A DNA stretch of 64,000 nt, taken from positions 2,480,001-2,544,000 of the forward strand of contig OW818680.1 in assembly GCA_942493055.1 (NCBI GenBank). The letters are read 5' to 3'. The notes below the pieces were generated by a model. The model saw only the letters and a list, made by a program, of their open reading frames with translations. It was not told the origin of the DNA and searched no databases. A program made the position numbers and the translations under genes. Positions 51,721 to 60,119 of the stretch are shown piece by piece (within the stretch, counting starts at the first letter, position 1; every line of letters starts with the position of its first letter). The stretch is from CAIZQW01 sp942493055. GTDB taxonomy: Bacteria > Verrucomicrobiota > Kiritimatiellia > RFP12 > UBA1067.

Positions 51721-52863
51721 CTACCCGATCTCTTGCTGCTGTCCGCTCTTCGCGGACGCGAGAATAGCATCGCAGATACGCTGCGTCGCCAGCGCCTCAC
51801 GGAAGGTCGGACTCACCGGTTGCCCCTTGGCCAGCCCTTGTAAGAAATCTGCGATCTGATGAACAAACGAATGTTCATACCCGATCTGCAGTCCCGGCAC
51901 CCACCAGTTTTTCATGTACGGATGATCACTGTCACTGACATGGATGGAGCGCCAGCCGCGCAGGATGCCCTCATCGCGATAATTGAAATACTGCAACCGA
52001 TGCAGGTCATGGAGATCCCAGCGGAGTGAACCCAGTTCGCCGTTGATCTCAAACGTGAAGAGCGCTTTGTGTCCACGGGCATACCGCGTCGACTCAAAAT
52101 TGCCGATCGAGCCGTTGGCGAAGCGACAGAAAAAGATGCACGCATCATCAATCTTCACCGGTTCGACTGTGCCGGTCTCGACGTTCTTGCGTTCCTTGAC
52201 AAATGTCTCGGTCATGGCCGTCAGATTCTGAATCGGCCCGTTCTGCCACAGCGCCAGGTCAATGCAATGCGCGAGCAGATCGCCCGTGACGCCCGAGCCC
52301 GCTGCTTTGGCATCCAGCCGCCACGTCGCCATACCGCCCTGCGGCACATCAGCCGAAATCGTCCAGTCTTGCAAGAAATTGGCGCGGTAGTGGAAAATCT
52401 TTCCGAGCCGGCCCTCATCAATCAATTGTTTCGCCAACGTCACGGCCGGGATACGGCGGTAGTTGAACGAAACGAGATTAGGCACCCCGGCTGCCTCCAC
52501 GGCTTCGGTCATCCGCAACGCCTCTTCGGAATTTAAGGCCAACGGCTTTTCACAAATCACGATCTTGCCGGCTTGAGCCGCCGCGATCGCGATCTCCGCA
52601 TGGCGATTGTTGGGCACACAGATTTCGATAATATCAATGTCTTTGTCTGCAACAACCTTGCGCCAGTCCGTTGTGTACGATTCGTAGCCCCATTTTTCAG
52701 CAAAAGCCTGAGCCTCGGCCTCGACCAAGCCGCACACCGTTTTCAGTACGGGCTGATACTCCAGCTCAAAGAAATTGCCAACCTTGCGATACGCATTCGA
52801 GTGCGTCCGCGCCATAAATCCGTACCCGATCATCCCGACGTTTAATGTTTTTTTTGCTTTCAT
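51721..52863 (-). CDS. Cytoplasmic Gfo/Idh/MocA oxidoreductase 3
   Basis: 380 residues, no export signal. NAD-binding fold LNVGMIGYGFMARTHSNAYRKV, EKP hallmark in IVICEKPLALNSEEA, and the substrate domain (NYRRIPAVTLAKQLIDEGRLGKIFHYRANFLQDW, GSGVTGDLLAHCIDLALWQNGPI). The HCID..LW stretch supplies the usual catalytic His. It belongs to the soluble myo-inositol/glucose-fructose type branch. It would act on the keto sugar after uptake, reducing it or oxidising a further position. Third gene of the operon. Confidence 0.9.
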   Translation of the reverse strand: MKAKKTLNVGMIGYGFMARTHSNAYRKVGNFFELEYQPVLKTVCGLVEAEAQAFAEKWGYESYTTDWRKVVADKDIDIIEICVPNNRHAEIAIAAAQAGKIVICEKPLALNSEEALRMTEAVEAAGVPNLVSFNYRRIPAVTLAKQLIDEGRLGKIFHYRANFLQDWTISADVPQGGMATWRLDAKAAGSGVTGDLLAHCIDLALWQNGPIQNLTAMTETFVKERKNVETGTVEPVKIDDACIFFCRFANGSIGNFESTRYARGHKALFTFEINGELGSLRWDLHDLHRLQYFNYRDEGILRGWRSIHVSDSDHPYMKNWWVPGLQIGYEHSFVHQIADFLQGLAKGQPVSPTFREALATQRICDAILASAKSGQQQEIG

Positions 52864-52884
52864 CGCCTCTCGCTTCCTTTCACG

Positions 52885-53931
52885 TTATTCACACCAACCA
52901 TGCGCTGCACGCACGTTGATCATCGCTGCCAAAATCTTATTCCAAGTCTCGGGCTTCATCATCACCTCGTTGGTAAACATACAGCCGTCCCAACAGAGAT
53001 GCCGGATGGCGCGCGTCGGCTGGCCGTCCTCGCCGCGCAACCACTGCCCTGCAGCCCAGACGATATCCAACTTGCCATTCGGATCATCCGGCAAACAGTG
53101 ACGTCCTGTCTTTTCATGCGTGCCCTGCCCTTTGACGGTCGCATCATTCTGCGCCACATGAAAATCAATCGTCCATGGACGCAACGCCGCCGCGAGTTTC
53201 ACATACGCGGCTTGAAACGTCGCAACGTCATTCCACTCAAACGTTTCGGGGACCAAGCTGTCTTCCGGCGCGTTTACACCTAACATGTAAAGTAATGTAT
53301 GCGCCATATCCGCCTGAAACCCGAGCTGCTCCGGACGTCCGACGCCCTCCAACACCTGGAGCATCGTGCGCCACGAATGCATGCCGCCCCAACAGATTTC
53401 ACCTTCCGCTGCCAGCCGCTCGCCGTATTCCTCTGCGACATCGCAGGCACGCGAAAACGTTTCAATGATCCGTGCCGTGTTGCCTTGTGGATCGCGCGCC
53501 CAATCCGCCACCGAGCCTGAGGAGTCAATGCGGATGACACCGGACGGCCGAATGCCCATGTCGCGCAACCGCTTGCCGATGTGGCACGCCTTGCGGACTT
53601 GCAGGACAAACTGCTGCTGGTCAGTCTCACTACCGAAAGCTGAACCGCCTCCTGCCGGTCCCCATACAGGAGCGACCAGGGAGCCGATCACCAGCCCCTT
53701 GGCGCGTACCTGATCGGTTAATTGGACGAGCTCCGCATCCGTGGCATCAATATTCACGTGCGGGGCACAGAGAAAAAGATCGATCCCGTCAAACTTCACA
53801 CCGTCCACCTCTGCGGCGGCGGTCAAGTCAATCATGGTTTGCAGGTCGATCAGCGGCTCCGGCGTGCCGGGCCCCTTCCCGACCACGCCCGGCCATGACG
53901 CATTATGCAGCTTCGGAAACGTGTGGCTCAT
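52885..53931 (-). CDS. Sugar phosphate isomerase/epimerase-like TIM barrel
   Basis: 348 residues, cytoplasmic. It has the AP-endonuclease-2/xylose-isomerase-like barrel pattern: FDGIDLFLCAPHVNIDATDAELVQLTDQVRAKGLVIGSLVAPVWG, EEYGERLAAEGEICWGG, LGFQADMAHTLLYMLG, WTIDFHVAQNDA. Conserved acidic and His residues at strand ends (E, D, H, H) would bind a divalent metal. Members in comparable operons handle 3-keto sugars or act as lyases or epimerases. Its ATG overlaps the cupin gene's stop by 4 bases, so the two are coupled. Confidence 0.83.
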   Translation of the reverse strand: MSHTFPKLHNASWPGVVGKGPGTPEPLIDLQTMIDLTAAAEVDGVKFDGIDLFLCAPHVNIDATDAELVQLTDQVRAKGLVIGSLVAPVWGPAGGGSAFGSETDQQQFVLQVRKACHIGKRLRDMGIRPSGVIRIDSSGSVADWARDPQGNTARIIETFSRACDVAEEYGERLAAEGEICWGGMHSWRTMLQVLEGVGRPEQLGFQADMAHTLLYMLGVNAPEDSLVPETFEWNDVATFQAAYVKLAAALRPWTIDFHVAQNDATVKGQGTHEKTGRHCLPDDPNGKLDIVWAAGQWLRGEDGQPTRAIRHLCWDGCMFTNEVMMKPETWNKILAAMINVRAAHGWCE

Positions 53932-55187
53932 TTTTTTTCTCCCACATCCGGTGCACTCGGGTTGACCTCAGGACCAAAGTAACGCAGCATGACCATGGGT
54001 TCGCATGTGGAGGTGTTCTCAAACGTGACACCCGCACGCGCCGCGCCATCCACGACAAAAACTTCATCGTCGGTTAAGTCGTGGAAGCGGATCACATTCG
54101 GACTGCTCAAGAGCTGACCGTTGATCCGTCCCTTGCCCTGCACCGTAATGAGTCCATACGCGCCGCCATCTTTAATCGTGCAACGCGCGCCGGGGAGCAC
54201 GGTCAACTCTTTCGCCGTCACACACTGCCAGCCTTTGACGCGTCCGTAGCAAATCCACTTATCGATGTAGCCCTCTGCTTCCGATCCGCTTGCGATCACA
54301 GGTTCGAGATGATGATTCTGGAAGAATTTCGGGTCCGTGTTTTGCTTCCAATCAATCTGTTCGACCAAGTAATCCAGATCCTGATGCTTCTCCGGCGGAA
54401 CATCCTTCACGAGCAAGGACCATGGCACCTCGCGTCCTTCCACCAGACTCTGGTACATACCGAACACATCCGAACCCCATTGCGGCTCGTACGTGCAGAG
54501 CGAACCCGGCGCATGCAACACACACGGCGGCACCAGCCACCCCGTGCCCGGCTTCAGGCGATACGCTTGTGAAAGATCCAGCATCCCGTTATCGCCCTTG
54601 TTCCAATTTTCAAGACACTTCCGCACCTGCGCTTTTGTGGTGCCGGGGATCAACCCGAAAAACGTGTAGGGGAAATTATTCCCGGTCAGATTATGCTGAG
54701 GCGGGAAATAGTACGTCTCCGGCTTTCCTTCCTGTCCCACTTTTTTCGCCTGTTGGGCGTTCTGGTGCATGTGATGCGGAATCGGCCCCATGTTATCGAA
54801 GAACTTACTGTACACCGGCCAGCGGCGATACTTCTCCCAGATATCTTTGCCCACAGCCTTTGCGCCAAGCGCCGCAACCGCATCGCGCAACAAAAAGCGC
54901 TTACCCTTAAAGACGACATAGCTCAACCCCTCATCCGGTCCGCGACCCTCATTGGCCGCTTCCGTCGTGGAGGCAAACCAACGTTCATCAATGCCGCCGC
55001 GCTTAAGCCCATACGCATAAAGATCGTCTGTATGCAATTTGAGACGACGCCCGGGGTGGAGAAACGACCGAGGCACCCAGTTCGGTGCGAGTCGCAAGAC
55101 GCCATTCCCTTGTTTCATGGCCGCCTCTGCTAAATCCTTTACATCTGTTGTGACTGTCTTAAGTTGTTTCACGGATTGTATACTCAT
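53928..55187 (-). CDS. Cupin-type sugar enzyme, mannose-6-phosphate-isomerase-like
   Basis: 419 residues, cytoplasmic, first gene of the operon (AAAGGA ribosome site). Two cupin-like beta barrels are visible. The first contains the metal-site pattern MGPIPHHMHQNAQQAKKVGQ followed by a Glu/Tyr strand (ETYYFPPQHN) and GTGWLVPPCVLHAPGSLCTYE. The second spans about 315-410 (LTVLPGARCTIKDGGAYGLITVQGKGRING). This is like type I phosphomannose isomerases. It may isomerise an aldose/ketose product of the pathway, but the substrate is inferred only. Confidence 0.72.
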   Translation of the reverse strand: MSIQSVKQLKTVTTDVKDLAEAAMKQGNGVLRLAPNWVPRSFLHPGRRLKLHTDDLYAYGLKRGGIDERWFASTTEAANEGRGPDEGLSYVVFKGKRFLLRDAVAALGAKAVGKDIWEKYRRWPVYSKFFDNMGPIPHHMHQNAQQAKKVGQEGKPETYYFPPQHNLTGNNFPYTFFGLIPGTTKAQVRKCLENWNKGDNGMLDLSQAYRLKPGTGWLVPPCVLHAPGSLCTYEPQWGSDVFGMYQSLVEGREVPWSLLVKDVPPEKHQDLDYLVEQIDWKQNTDPKFFQNHHLEPVIASGSEAEGYIDKWICYGRVKGWQCVTAKELTVLPGARCTIKDGGAYGLITVQGKGRINGQLLSSPNVIRFHDLTDDEVFVVDGAARAGVTFENTSTCEPMVMLRYFGPEVNPSAPDVGEKK

Positions 55188-55287
55188 CTTAATTTCCTTT
55201 TGTTTATCCCTTAGTCATATTTTCATGCTACATGATTGGGATGTGTTTGTCTTGTAAACCTATCACGAAAATGTGTACACTATCGGC
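55188..55287. promoter_or_regulatory. Divergent control region of the eight-gene operon and AraC gene
   Basis: Only about 100 bases separate the two start codons. For the AraC side, TTGTAA (55252-55257), 18-base spacer, TACACT (55276-55281) would start transcription at about 55288, exactly at the ATG. TTTACA on the other strand uses the same bases and could serve the operon. An inverted repeat TCATG-CTA-CATGA lies at 55223-55235 as possible activator site. Confidence 0.4.
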
Positions 55288-56031
55288 ATGAATGCGAAAA
55301 CAATGCAACGCCAGTTTTTAGGGCAGATTCAAAATCTGTCGTCGTTCAGGTCGCTACTCGACACGCTGCCGGATGTCGGTTTTTTCATTAAAGACCGACA
55401 GGGGCGCTTTATGATGAACAACCACCGGGCCTGCCAATTCTGCAATGCGGACAACGAACTGCAAACCATCGGCAAGACGGACTACGATTTCTTTTCGCGG
55501 GATCGCGCTGATTTTTATATTAAAGGCGACCAGGCGGTCATGACTTCAGGGGTGCCCGTCATCAATGAAATCGCGCCAGCGCCCGAACACTCGGACCGGC
55601 TGATGATTCACAGTAAATTCCCGCTGTACAACAACCGCGGAAAACCGATTGGCGTCGTCGGGTTTCACAGGATGGTGGATGGTCTGCGCAACACCCCTGA
55701 ATGGCTGGGACGCTTTACACAGGCGGTCACGCACATCCATCAGCACTATAACGAAAATATTGAAATTAAAAAGATGGCAGCGCTGGCTGGCATTTCCGTC
55801 AGCCAGTTTGAACGCCGCTTTCAGCATATTTTAGGCTACACCCCGTATGAGTATTTGCAGCGCGTCCGAATTGCTGCCGCGCGTTCCCTGCTGGAAACAA
55901 CCAATCGCACCATCGTGGATATCGCCTGCGCTATTGGCTTCTACGACCACAGCCATTTTAATCGCACCTTCAAACGCATCGCCGGCACCTCGCCCGGACA
56001 CTATCGCCGCAGCCACGTTGCGCCTGTGTAA
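55288..56031 (+). CDS. AraC-family regulator with N-terminal PAS-like sensor
   Basis: 247 residues from ATG 55288 (a GTG five codons earlier is possible). Residues about 15-135 form a PAS-like domain (FRSLLDTLPDVGFFIKDRQGRFMMNNHRACQF, IGKTDYDFFSRDRADFY, FPLYNNRGKPIGVVGFHRMV), suggesting a small cytoplasmic ligand. The C-terminus is a standard double helix-turn-helix AraC domain (IEIKKMAALAGISVSQFERRFQHILGYTPYEYLQRVRIAAARSLLETTNRTIVDIACAIGFYDHSHFNRTFKRIAGTSPGHYRR). It diverges from the 3-keto-sugar operon, which it probably activates. No ribosome site is visible, so the mRNA may be leaderless. Confidence 0.9.
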   Translation: MNAKTMQRQFLGQIQNLSSFRSLLDTLPDVGFFIKDRQGRFMMNNHRACQFCNADNELQTIGKTDYDFFSRDRADFYIKGDQAVMTSGVPVINEIAPAPEHSDRLMIHSKFPLYNNRGKPIGVVGFHRMVDGLRNTPEWLGRFTQAVTHIHQHYNENIEIKKMAALAGISVSQFERRFQHILGYTPYEYLQRVRIAAARSLLETTNRTIVDIACAIGFYDHSHFNRTFKRIAGTSPGHYRRSHVAPV

Positions 56032-56162
56032 ACGCAGAGACAAGCCCACCGCCAGTGGGGCTGGAATAAAATTCTTAAATTAAGAGTTAAAAGTTAAACG
56101 TTGAGAGTTTAAAGTTTTTTTTCAGCAAATTACTGTCCCTTTGCCGTCTCTTCAGTTGGCCA

Positions 56163-57026
56163 TCAAGAGGCCTCGTATCCACTGAGCAGGTCACGCAGCA
56201 GGTCGCGGGCCTTTTGAAAGTTACCTCTGGTCACGTGAGTCAGTTCCTGCGCAAGCGGGCAACTCGACTGGCTTGAAATCTCAGAGCGCAAACGTGATAC
56301 AATCTCGCTCTGTGTTGCTGGCCCCGCCAGCCGCGCCATGTCGCGGCCTAACAGGACGCTGCTCGCCCTCAGCAAATCTCCCTCGACGTTGCTCATGATG
56401 TCCGCATCTGCCCCCCGACCAAGCCGGGTAACGTTATCGCCAACCCTCATATAATGTGTCATCGTAAAGCCTATATCATCGCCGTCTTTACGCTTCCTCT
56501 CTTCTAAACGCTCATAGAACGACATCATCTTGAGTGTCATGATCGCGGGTAACGTAGCCAACCGGAATCTTGGATTTTCCTCCGCGTCCAACGGCAGCAT
56601 CGCCGCAGCTTTGTAACTGTCGTCAAACCCGAGGATGCTAAACCGCGCTTGGTTCCCATGCCACGTGATCGACCGCCCGTCAGAGGAAACACCGCCAAAG
56701 GGTATCATGTCGAGTTTCTGTCCCGTTTCAGAGTCAACCAGTTTCTCAGGAGACTCGGGATCCGGCTGCATGAAACCGACTGCCTTCAGCGATTCCGTGA
56801 AAGATTGGAAAACGTCCCAACCTTTAAACGCCATAGAGATGTCGATGTCTTCGGTGGCACGTCCTGTTTCGATCCCGTTTAAATGCCAGAACCAGACGTC
56901 GCGCGCGAAGGCGCCGACCAGCATAGGCTGGGCCTCGGAGTCTCCAAGCGCACGGCTCACCTTGCGCAGAACATCCGCCTTGCGGTTTTCAAGCGGTCTC
57001 GATGATGGTACGGAGATATTTGTCAT
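56163..57026 (-). CDS. AbiEii-like nucleotidyltransferase toxin
   Basis: 287 residues. The nucleotidyltransferase signature is present: VGAFARDVWF followed by TEDIDISMAF (the paired Asp) and a third acidic strand KLDMIPFGG. A helical C-terminal domain follows. This matches the toxin of type IV AbiE systems, which blocks growth when phage infect, probably by modifying tRNA with nucleotides. The frame overlaps the antitoxin gene by 38 bases. ATG 57026 is taken as start although its ribosome site is poor, in keeping with coupled translation. The longer frame starts with TTG at 57041. Confidence 0.8.
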   Translation of the reverse strand: MTNISVPSSRPLENRKADVLRKVSRALGDSEAQPMLVGAFARDVWFWHLNGIETGRATEDIDISMAFKGWDVFQSFTESLKAVGFMQPDPESPEKLVDSETGQKLDMIPFGGVSSDGRSITWHGNQARFSILGFDDSYKAAAMLPLDAEENPRFRLATLPAIMTLKMMSFYERLEERKRKDGDDIGFTMTHYMRVGDNVTRLGRGADADIMSNVEGDLLRASSVLLGRDMARLAGPATQSEIVSRLRSEISSQSSCPLAQELTHVTRGNFQKARDLLRDLLSGYEAS

Positions 57027-58050
57027 AGATATGTTTTGCAACCTCGCGTGTCCGGTCGTCGTCGACGGACAGGAGATCGGCGTAGACCAACAATGGATGG
57101 ACGCACGGAACGCCGCCGGACGGAGCCTGCAACGTGCGCCAAAACGGTTTCAAGAATTCGACTGTCCCCTCGGGATCCTTTTGCAGCAAGTGCTTCAGTA
57201 CAAAATCATGCGAGGGGCGATTGCCGAAAATCGTGGACGTCTGCGGTTTGAGCGTGCGCGTCAGGAGTGCAGCGGCTGTCTCGCCCGACCATAGGCTGTC
57301 GGACAACGTGGCGTTCTGCCACCAGTCTGCGCGCGGCGGCCTGTAACGCTCAACTACGAGACTGGGGCGCAGACGCTCGATATAGCCCTGCACCCAGCGC
57401 TCCAGGATGCGGGGCCTGTCAGCCAGCATCCGGTGTCCGGGTGACACCTGAATGACAAGCTTCTGATCCATCAGGTCCGCCATGACCCAGCCCACGGTGC
57501 TATGCGATATTCCCGTGCGCGCGCTGATCTCGCGATAGGTTTTATCCACCAGAGCCGAACCGGCCTTTCCGGAATTCGAAGCGGGATCGATCAGCAGATG
57601 GAAGAGGAGACGCAGTCCGCTCGGATAGAAGGCACGGGAACCCGACCCCCGTTGAGAATGGAGAGGCTTATGATTGGTGCGCCGTCCGATGACAAACATG
57701 TGGATGCCCGAGCCATCCAAAAACAGATTCCCGTCCGTATCCATGAAATGCACGTCCGCCGAACGTAGCAAGCTTCCGACCCGGTCATTCACGTGGGAGG
57801 CCACCAGCAGGAGACCCTCTTTGCTCTCCTGCCGCACCATGGACAGGAGATGAACGGTGTCGGGGCCAATAGCTCCCCGCACCATGTAAGGCTCGCGGAT
57901 GCAGTGCTTGCCGACCAAGATATCGGCCATCCCGTCAAACCGCTTCGCCAGGGCGGACGTCGCCGGCTTCCCGGACTTCACACATGATAAGACCGCCAAG
58001 TCCTTTACGGAACTCGCAGCCCATTTTAAAATGTCAGATTCTCTTTTCAT
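56989..58050 (-). CDS. AbiEi-like antitoxin/transcription regulator
   Basis: 353 residues from ATG 58050 (MKRESDILKW). The longer frame starts inside the promoter and operator and is rejected. A winged helix-turn-helix at about 165-220 (LVDKTYREISARTGISHSTVGWVMADLMDQKLVIQVSPG) is followed by a C-terminal domain (FGNRPSHDFVLKHLLQKDPEGTVEFLKPFW), the layout of AbiEi-type antitoxins that repress their own promoter and neutralise the toxin without direct binding. It precedes and overlaps the toxin gene. Upstream lies a symmetrical operator (58059-58111). Confidence 0.75.
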   Translation of the reverse strand: MKRESDILKWAASSVKDLAVLSCVKSGKPATSALAKRFDGMADILVGKHCIREPYMVRGAIGPDTVHLLSMVRQESKEGLLLVASHVNDRVGSLLRSADVHFMDTDGNLFLDGSGIHMFVIGRRTNHKPLHSQRGSGSRAFYPSGLRLLFHLLIDPASNSGKAGSALVDKTYREISARTGISHSTVGWVMADLMDQKLVIQVSPGHRMLADRPRILERWVQGYIERLRPSLVVERYRPPRADWWQNATLSDSLWSGETAAALLTRTLKPQTSTIFGNRPSHDFVLKHLLQKDPEGTVEFLKPFWRTLQAPSGGVPCVHPLLVYADLLSVDDDRTREVAKHIYDKYLRTIIETA

Positions 58051-58058
58051 ACCTTTGA

Positions 58059-58111
58059 TGTCCAATACTATAATATATCCAATCTCATTGGACAAGATAT
58101 TTTATTGGACA
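58059..58111 (-). promoter_or_regulatory. AbiE promoter with symmetric four-site operator
   Basis: The motif ATTGGAYA occurs four times: 58059-58066 and 58076-58083 on the minus strand, 58087-58094 and 58104-58111 on the plus strand. Each pair has 17-base spacing and the whole is symmetric about 58085. The sites cover -35 TTGTCC (58095-58090) and -10 TATAGT (58072-58067), spacer 17, reading into the antitoxin gene. AbiEi-type antitoxins are known to bind inverted repeats in their own promoter, so this is the expected autorepression site. It overlaps the last codons of the next gene. Confidence 0.75.
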
Positions 58112-59016
58112 AGCGAAAGGTTCCAGAAGCGCGCCCCTTGTCGGTCAGGCGATATCTTTGGTTCTGGTTTAACATTCCAAATGGCGCTGGTGCACCAGTT
58201 CGGGGCTTCCGATGGTGTACCTATTACATAATAGGGCAGTTGACCTTCCGCATGCCATACGGTTCGGAAGGGGACAACGTTCTCACCCGTCGGCAAACCA
58301 TTTGTGCCGATGGTTCCACCTCCGCCGCCATCCCAGCGGCCCGTTCCAGAGAAGTTGCACCACCACGCCTCTTTTACCTTGATCGCTTTGATGATCTTCT
58401 GAGGCGTCAGGCAGTCGTTGCGGATCTCCTCGGGGGCGTAGACCGTCGCGTCCCAGTACCACTGCCAATTGGATTTCGGATACTTGTCTCGATCAATAGT
58501 GCCCCACACCTGAATCCGGTATTGGCTGCGTGTCTGATTAAATAACAGGTACGGTTGCCCGCGACCCCCGCAGCGCTCATACGTCCCGTCAGCAATAAGG
58601 TCTCGCGTGACATTATTCTCAGGGGTGAAGAGAATCTGAGTCGATTGGACGGAGTGCTCGATCCATGATCCTGAATTGCGATTAAAATCGATGTACATGT
58701 CCAACCACAGCCAAGGATCGCCTCCGGGATTCTCGCAATAGCGGAACTGCTCAATATTAAACTGGCCAGGCTTCTGACCGGGTTTATCAGAGAACCACAT
58801 ACGGAAGGAGGTGTCATCGAGCTTTGAGTGGGTGATCGTCATGACCTGCTTTGACCGGCTCCCATGATCGACCAGTCGCCACCCACGCTGGGAGGCATGG
58901 AGGGGCCAGTATCTGTCCAACGTGTCGGCTGCAACGCCATGAAAATGTGAACAGGCGCAAAAGGTCATTGCACCCATAAGCGCAAACAGCAGTGGAATTT
59001 GTAATACAGTCTTCAC
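58102..59016 (-). CDS. Exported protein of unknown function, 304 residues
   Basis: GTG start with a weak ribosome site. The N-terminus is a signal peptide (LQIPLLFALMGAMTFCACS); FCAC could be a poor lipobox. The mature part is Trp- and Gly-rich and beta-like (WPLHASQRGWRLVDHG, DPWLWLDMYIDFNRNSGSW, YRIQVWGTIDRDKYP, WQWYWDATVYAPEEI, GTGRWDGGGGGTIGTNG). I do not recognise a family. It ends within the AbiE operator, so read-through or repression may link them. Confidence 0.6.
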   Translation of the reverse strand: MKTVLQIPLLFALMGAMTFCACSHFHGVAADTLDRYWPLHASQRGWRLVDHGSRSKQVMTITHSKLDDTSFRMWFSDKPGQKPGQFNIEQFRYCENPGGDPWLWLDMYIDFNRNSGSWIEHSVQSTQILFTPENNVTRDLIADGTYERCGGRGQPYLLFNQTRSQYRIQVWGTIDRDKYPKSNWQWYWDATVYAPEEIRNDCLTPQKIIKAIKVKEAWWCNFSGTGRWDGGGGGTIGTNGLPTGENVVPFRTVWHAEGQLPYYVIGTPSEAPNWCTSAIWNVKPEPKISPDRQGARFWNLSLVQ

Positions 59017-59099
59017 TTTTCTCTGTTTCTGAGGCGAACGGCTAGGTGACGGTTCGCCGATCAGTCAATACCGTCCACCTGTTTGTTAAGAATCCTATT

Positions 59100-59900
59100 T
59101 TATTCTTCTGCTCTTTGCCCATTCCTGACTCTCTCAATGTGTTGCTCATCAACAATTTTCTTTAACCTATCCACAAATTGAGAGTGATTTAATGATCTTT
59201 CCCTTTCGAATTCTACTGTTTTAGACCGTGAAGGGAAAGTTACCTGTGTGTCAGCAAAAGCCTCCCATTTATCATAAAAAACATAGTTTGTAGACACTGG
59301 ATCGCATTGAAAAAAACGCGGATTCCGAATTTCATCGAGTGGATAAAAATACGTACCTTTAAGGTGTGTACTTTGATAAGCATATTGATCTTCTAAGAAG
59401 AGAAAATACTTTTGGCCGGCTGTGAAAAATAAACTGTTTGTTTGGGACAAAATGGCTGATGAATAGCAAATATATAATTCATTGGTTTTCACATATCCCT
59501 TGAATACTTCTTCGACTTTAAACGGTATACGGTATTCTCTTTGATGTCTCCATAATTCAATTGTCAATGCAGCACATGCATAAGCATTTGATGCTGCTTC
59601 CATTTTGCTTTGTAGTGCAGTTAACTCCTTCTTGTACTCATTTACTTGTTCTTCAGTTGGAGTTGGAAAATCATAATCATCAACATATTCATATTTCCAC
59701 TTCATTTCCTTCCAAACATCACGTACAGGATTAAAAAAGACAAATGACCCTGGTTTGGGGTTATCCATACATGTTGCCAGCACAACTACATCAGACTTGT
59801 AAGTCTTGTACTTTAAATCTGTACTGACACTAAGCGTCCTTGCAAAAGTCAACAAGCTTGCTGTTAATAGGAAAATTGCAATAAATGGATGTTTTCTCAT
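59100..59900 (-). CDS. Exported protein of unknown function, AT-rich gene
   Basis: 266 residues from ATG 59900 (GGAAAAG ahead); the 40 codons upstream in frame are intergenic. Signal peptide MRKHPFIAIFLLTASLLTFA. The rest has VVVLATCMDNPKPGSFVFF, a helical middle (EEQVNEYKKELTALQSKMEAA), IPFKVEEVFKGYVKTNELYICYSS and FFTAGQKYFLFLEDQ. The phrases FKVEEVFKG and GQKYFLFL resemble small secreted proteins with a TIMP/netrin-like OB fold, but that is only an impression. The gene is visibly more AT-rich than its neighbours, like the RloAB pair. Confidence 0.6.
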   Translation of the reverse strand: MRKHPFIAIFLLTASLLTFARTLSVSTDLKYKTYKSDVVVLATCMDNPKPGSFVFFNPVRDVWKEMKWKYEYVDDYDFPTPTEEQVNEYKKELTALQSKMEAASNAYACAALTIELWRHQREYRIPFKVEEVFKGYVKTNELYICYSSAILSQTNSLFFTAGQKYFLFLEDQYAYQSTHLKGTYFYPLDEIRNPRFFQCDPVSTNYVFYDKWEAFADTQVTFPSRSKTVEFERERSLNHSQFVDRLKKIVDEQHIERVRNGQRAEE

Positions 59901-60078
59901 TTTTCTTTTCCAACGTTTAATGTGCCTCAGCTGCCTTTTGCTGGCAACCTTGCCAGCGATATCCAAAGTGTTGCGCTTTCTTATGGCAAAAACAAGGTAA
60001 AACCGACTGTATCTGAACAAAGTTGGCCCGAAGCGTGTCTTTTACCATGAAGGGATTGTCTGTCCCCCCTATCATTCC

Positions 60079-60101
60079 ATTCGTTTAATTCATTGATAAA
60101 A
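60079..60101 (+). repeat. AT-rich palindromic element, family 2, half copy
   Basis: ATTCGTTTAATTCATTGAT followed by AAAA: 21 of 23 bases match the right arm of the complete element at 20861-20928. It is joined to copy C of family 1 by AATGACAGGATTAGAG-type sequence that also links the two elements at 44584-44604. Confidence 0.65.
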
Positions 60102-60119
60102 ATGACAGGATTAGAGTTT

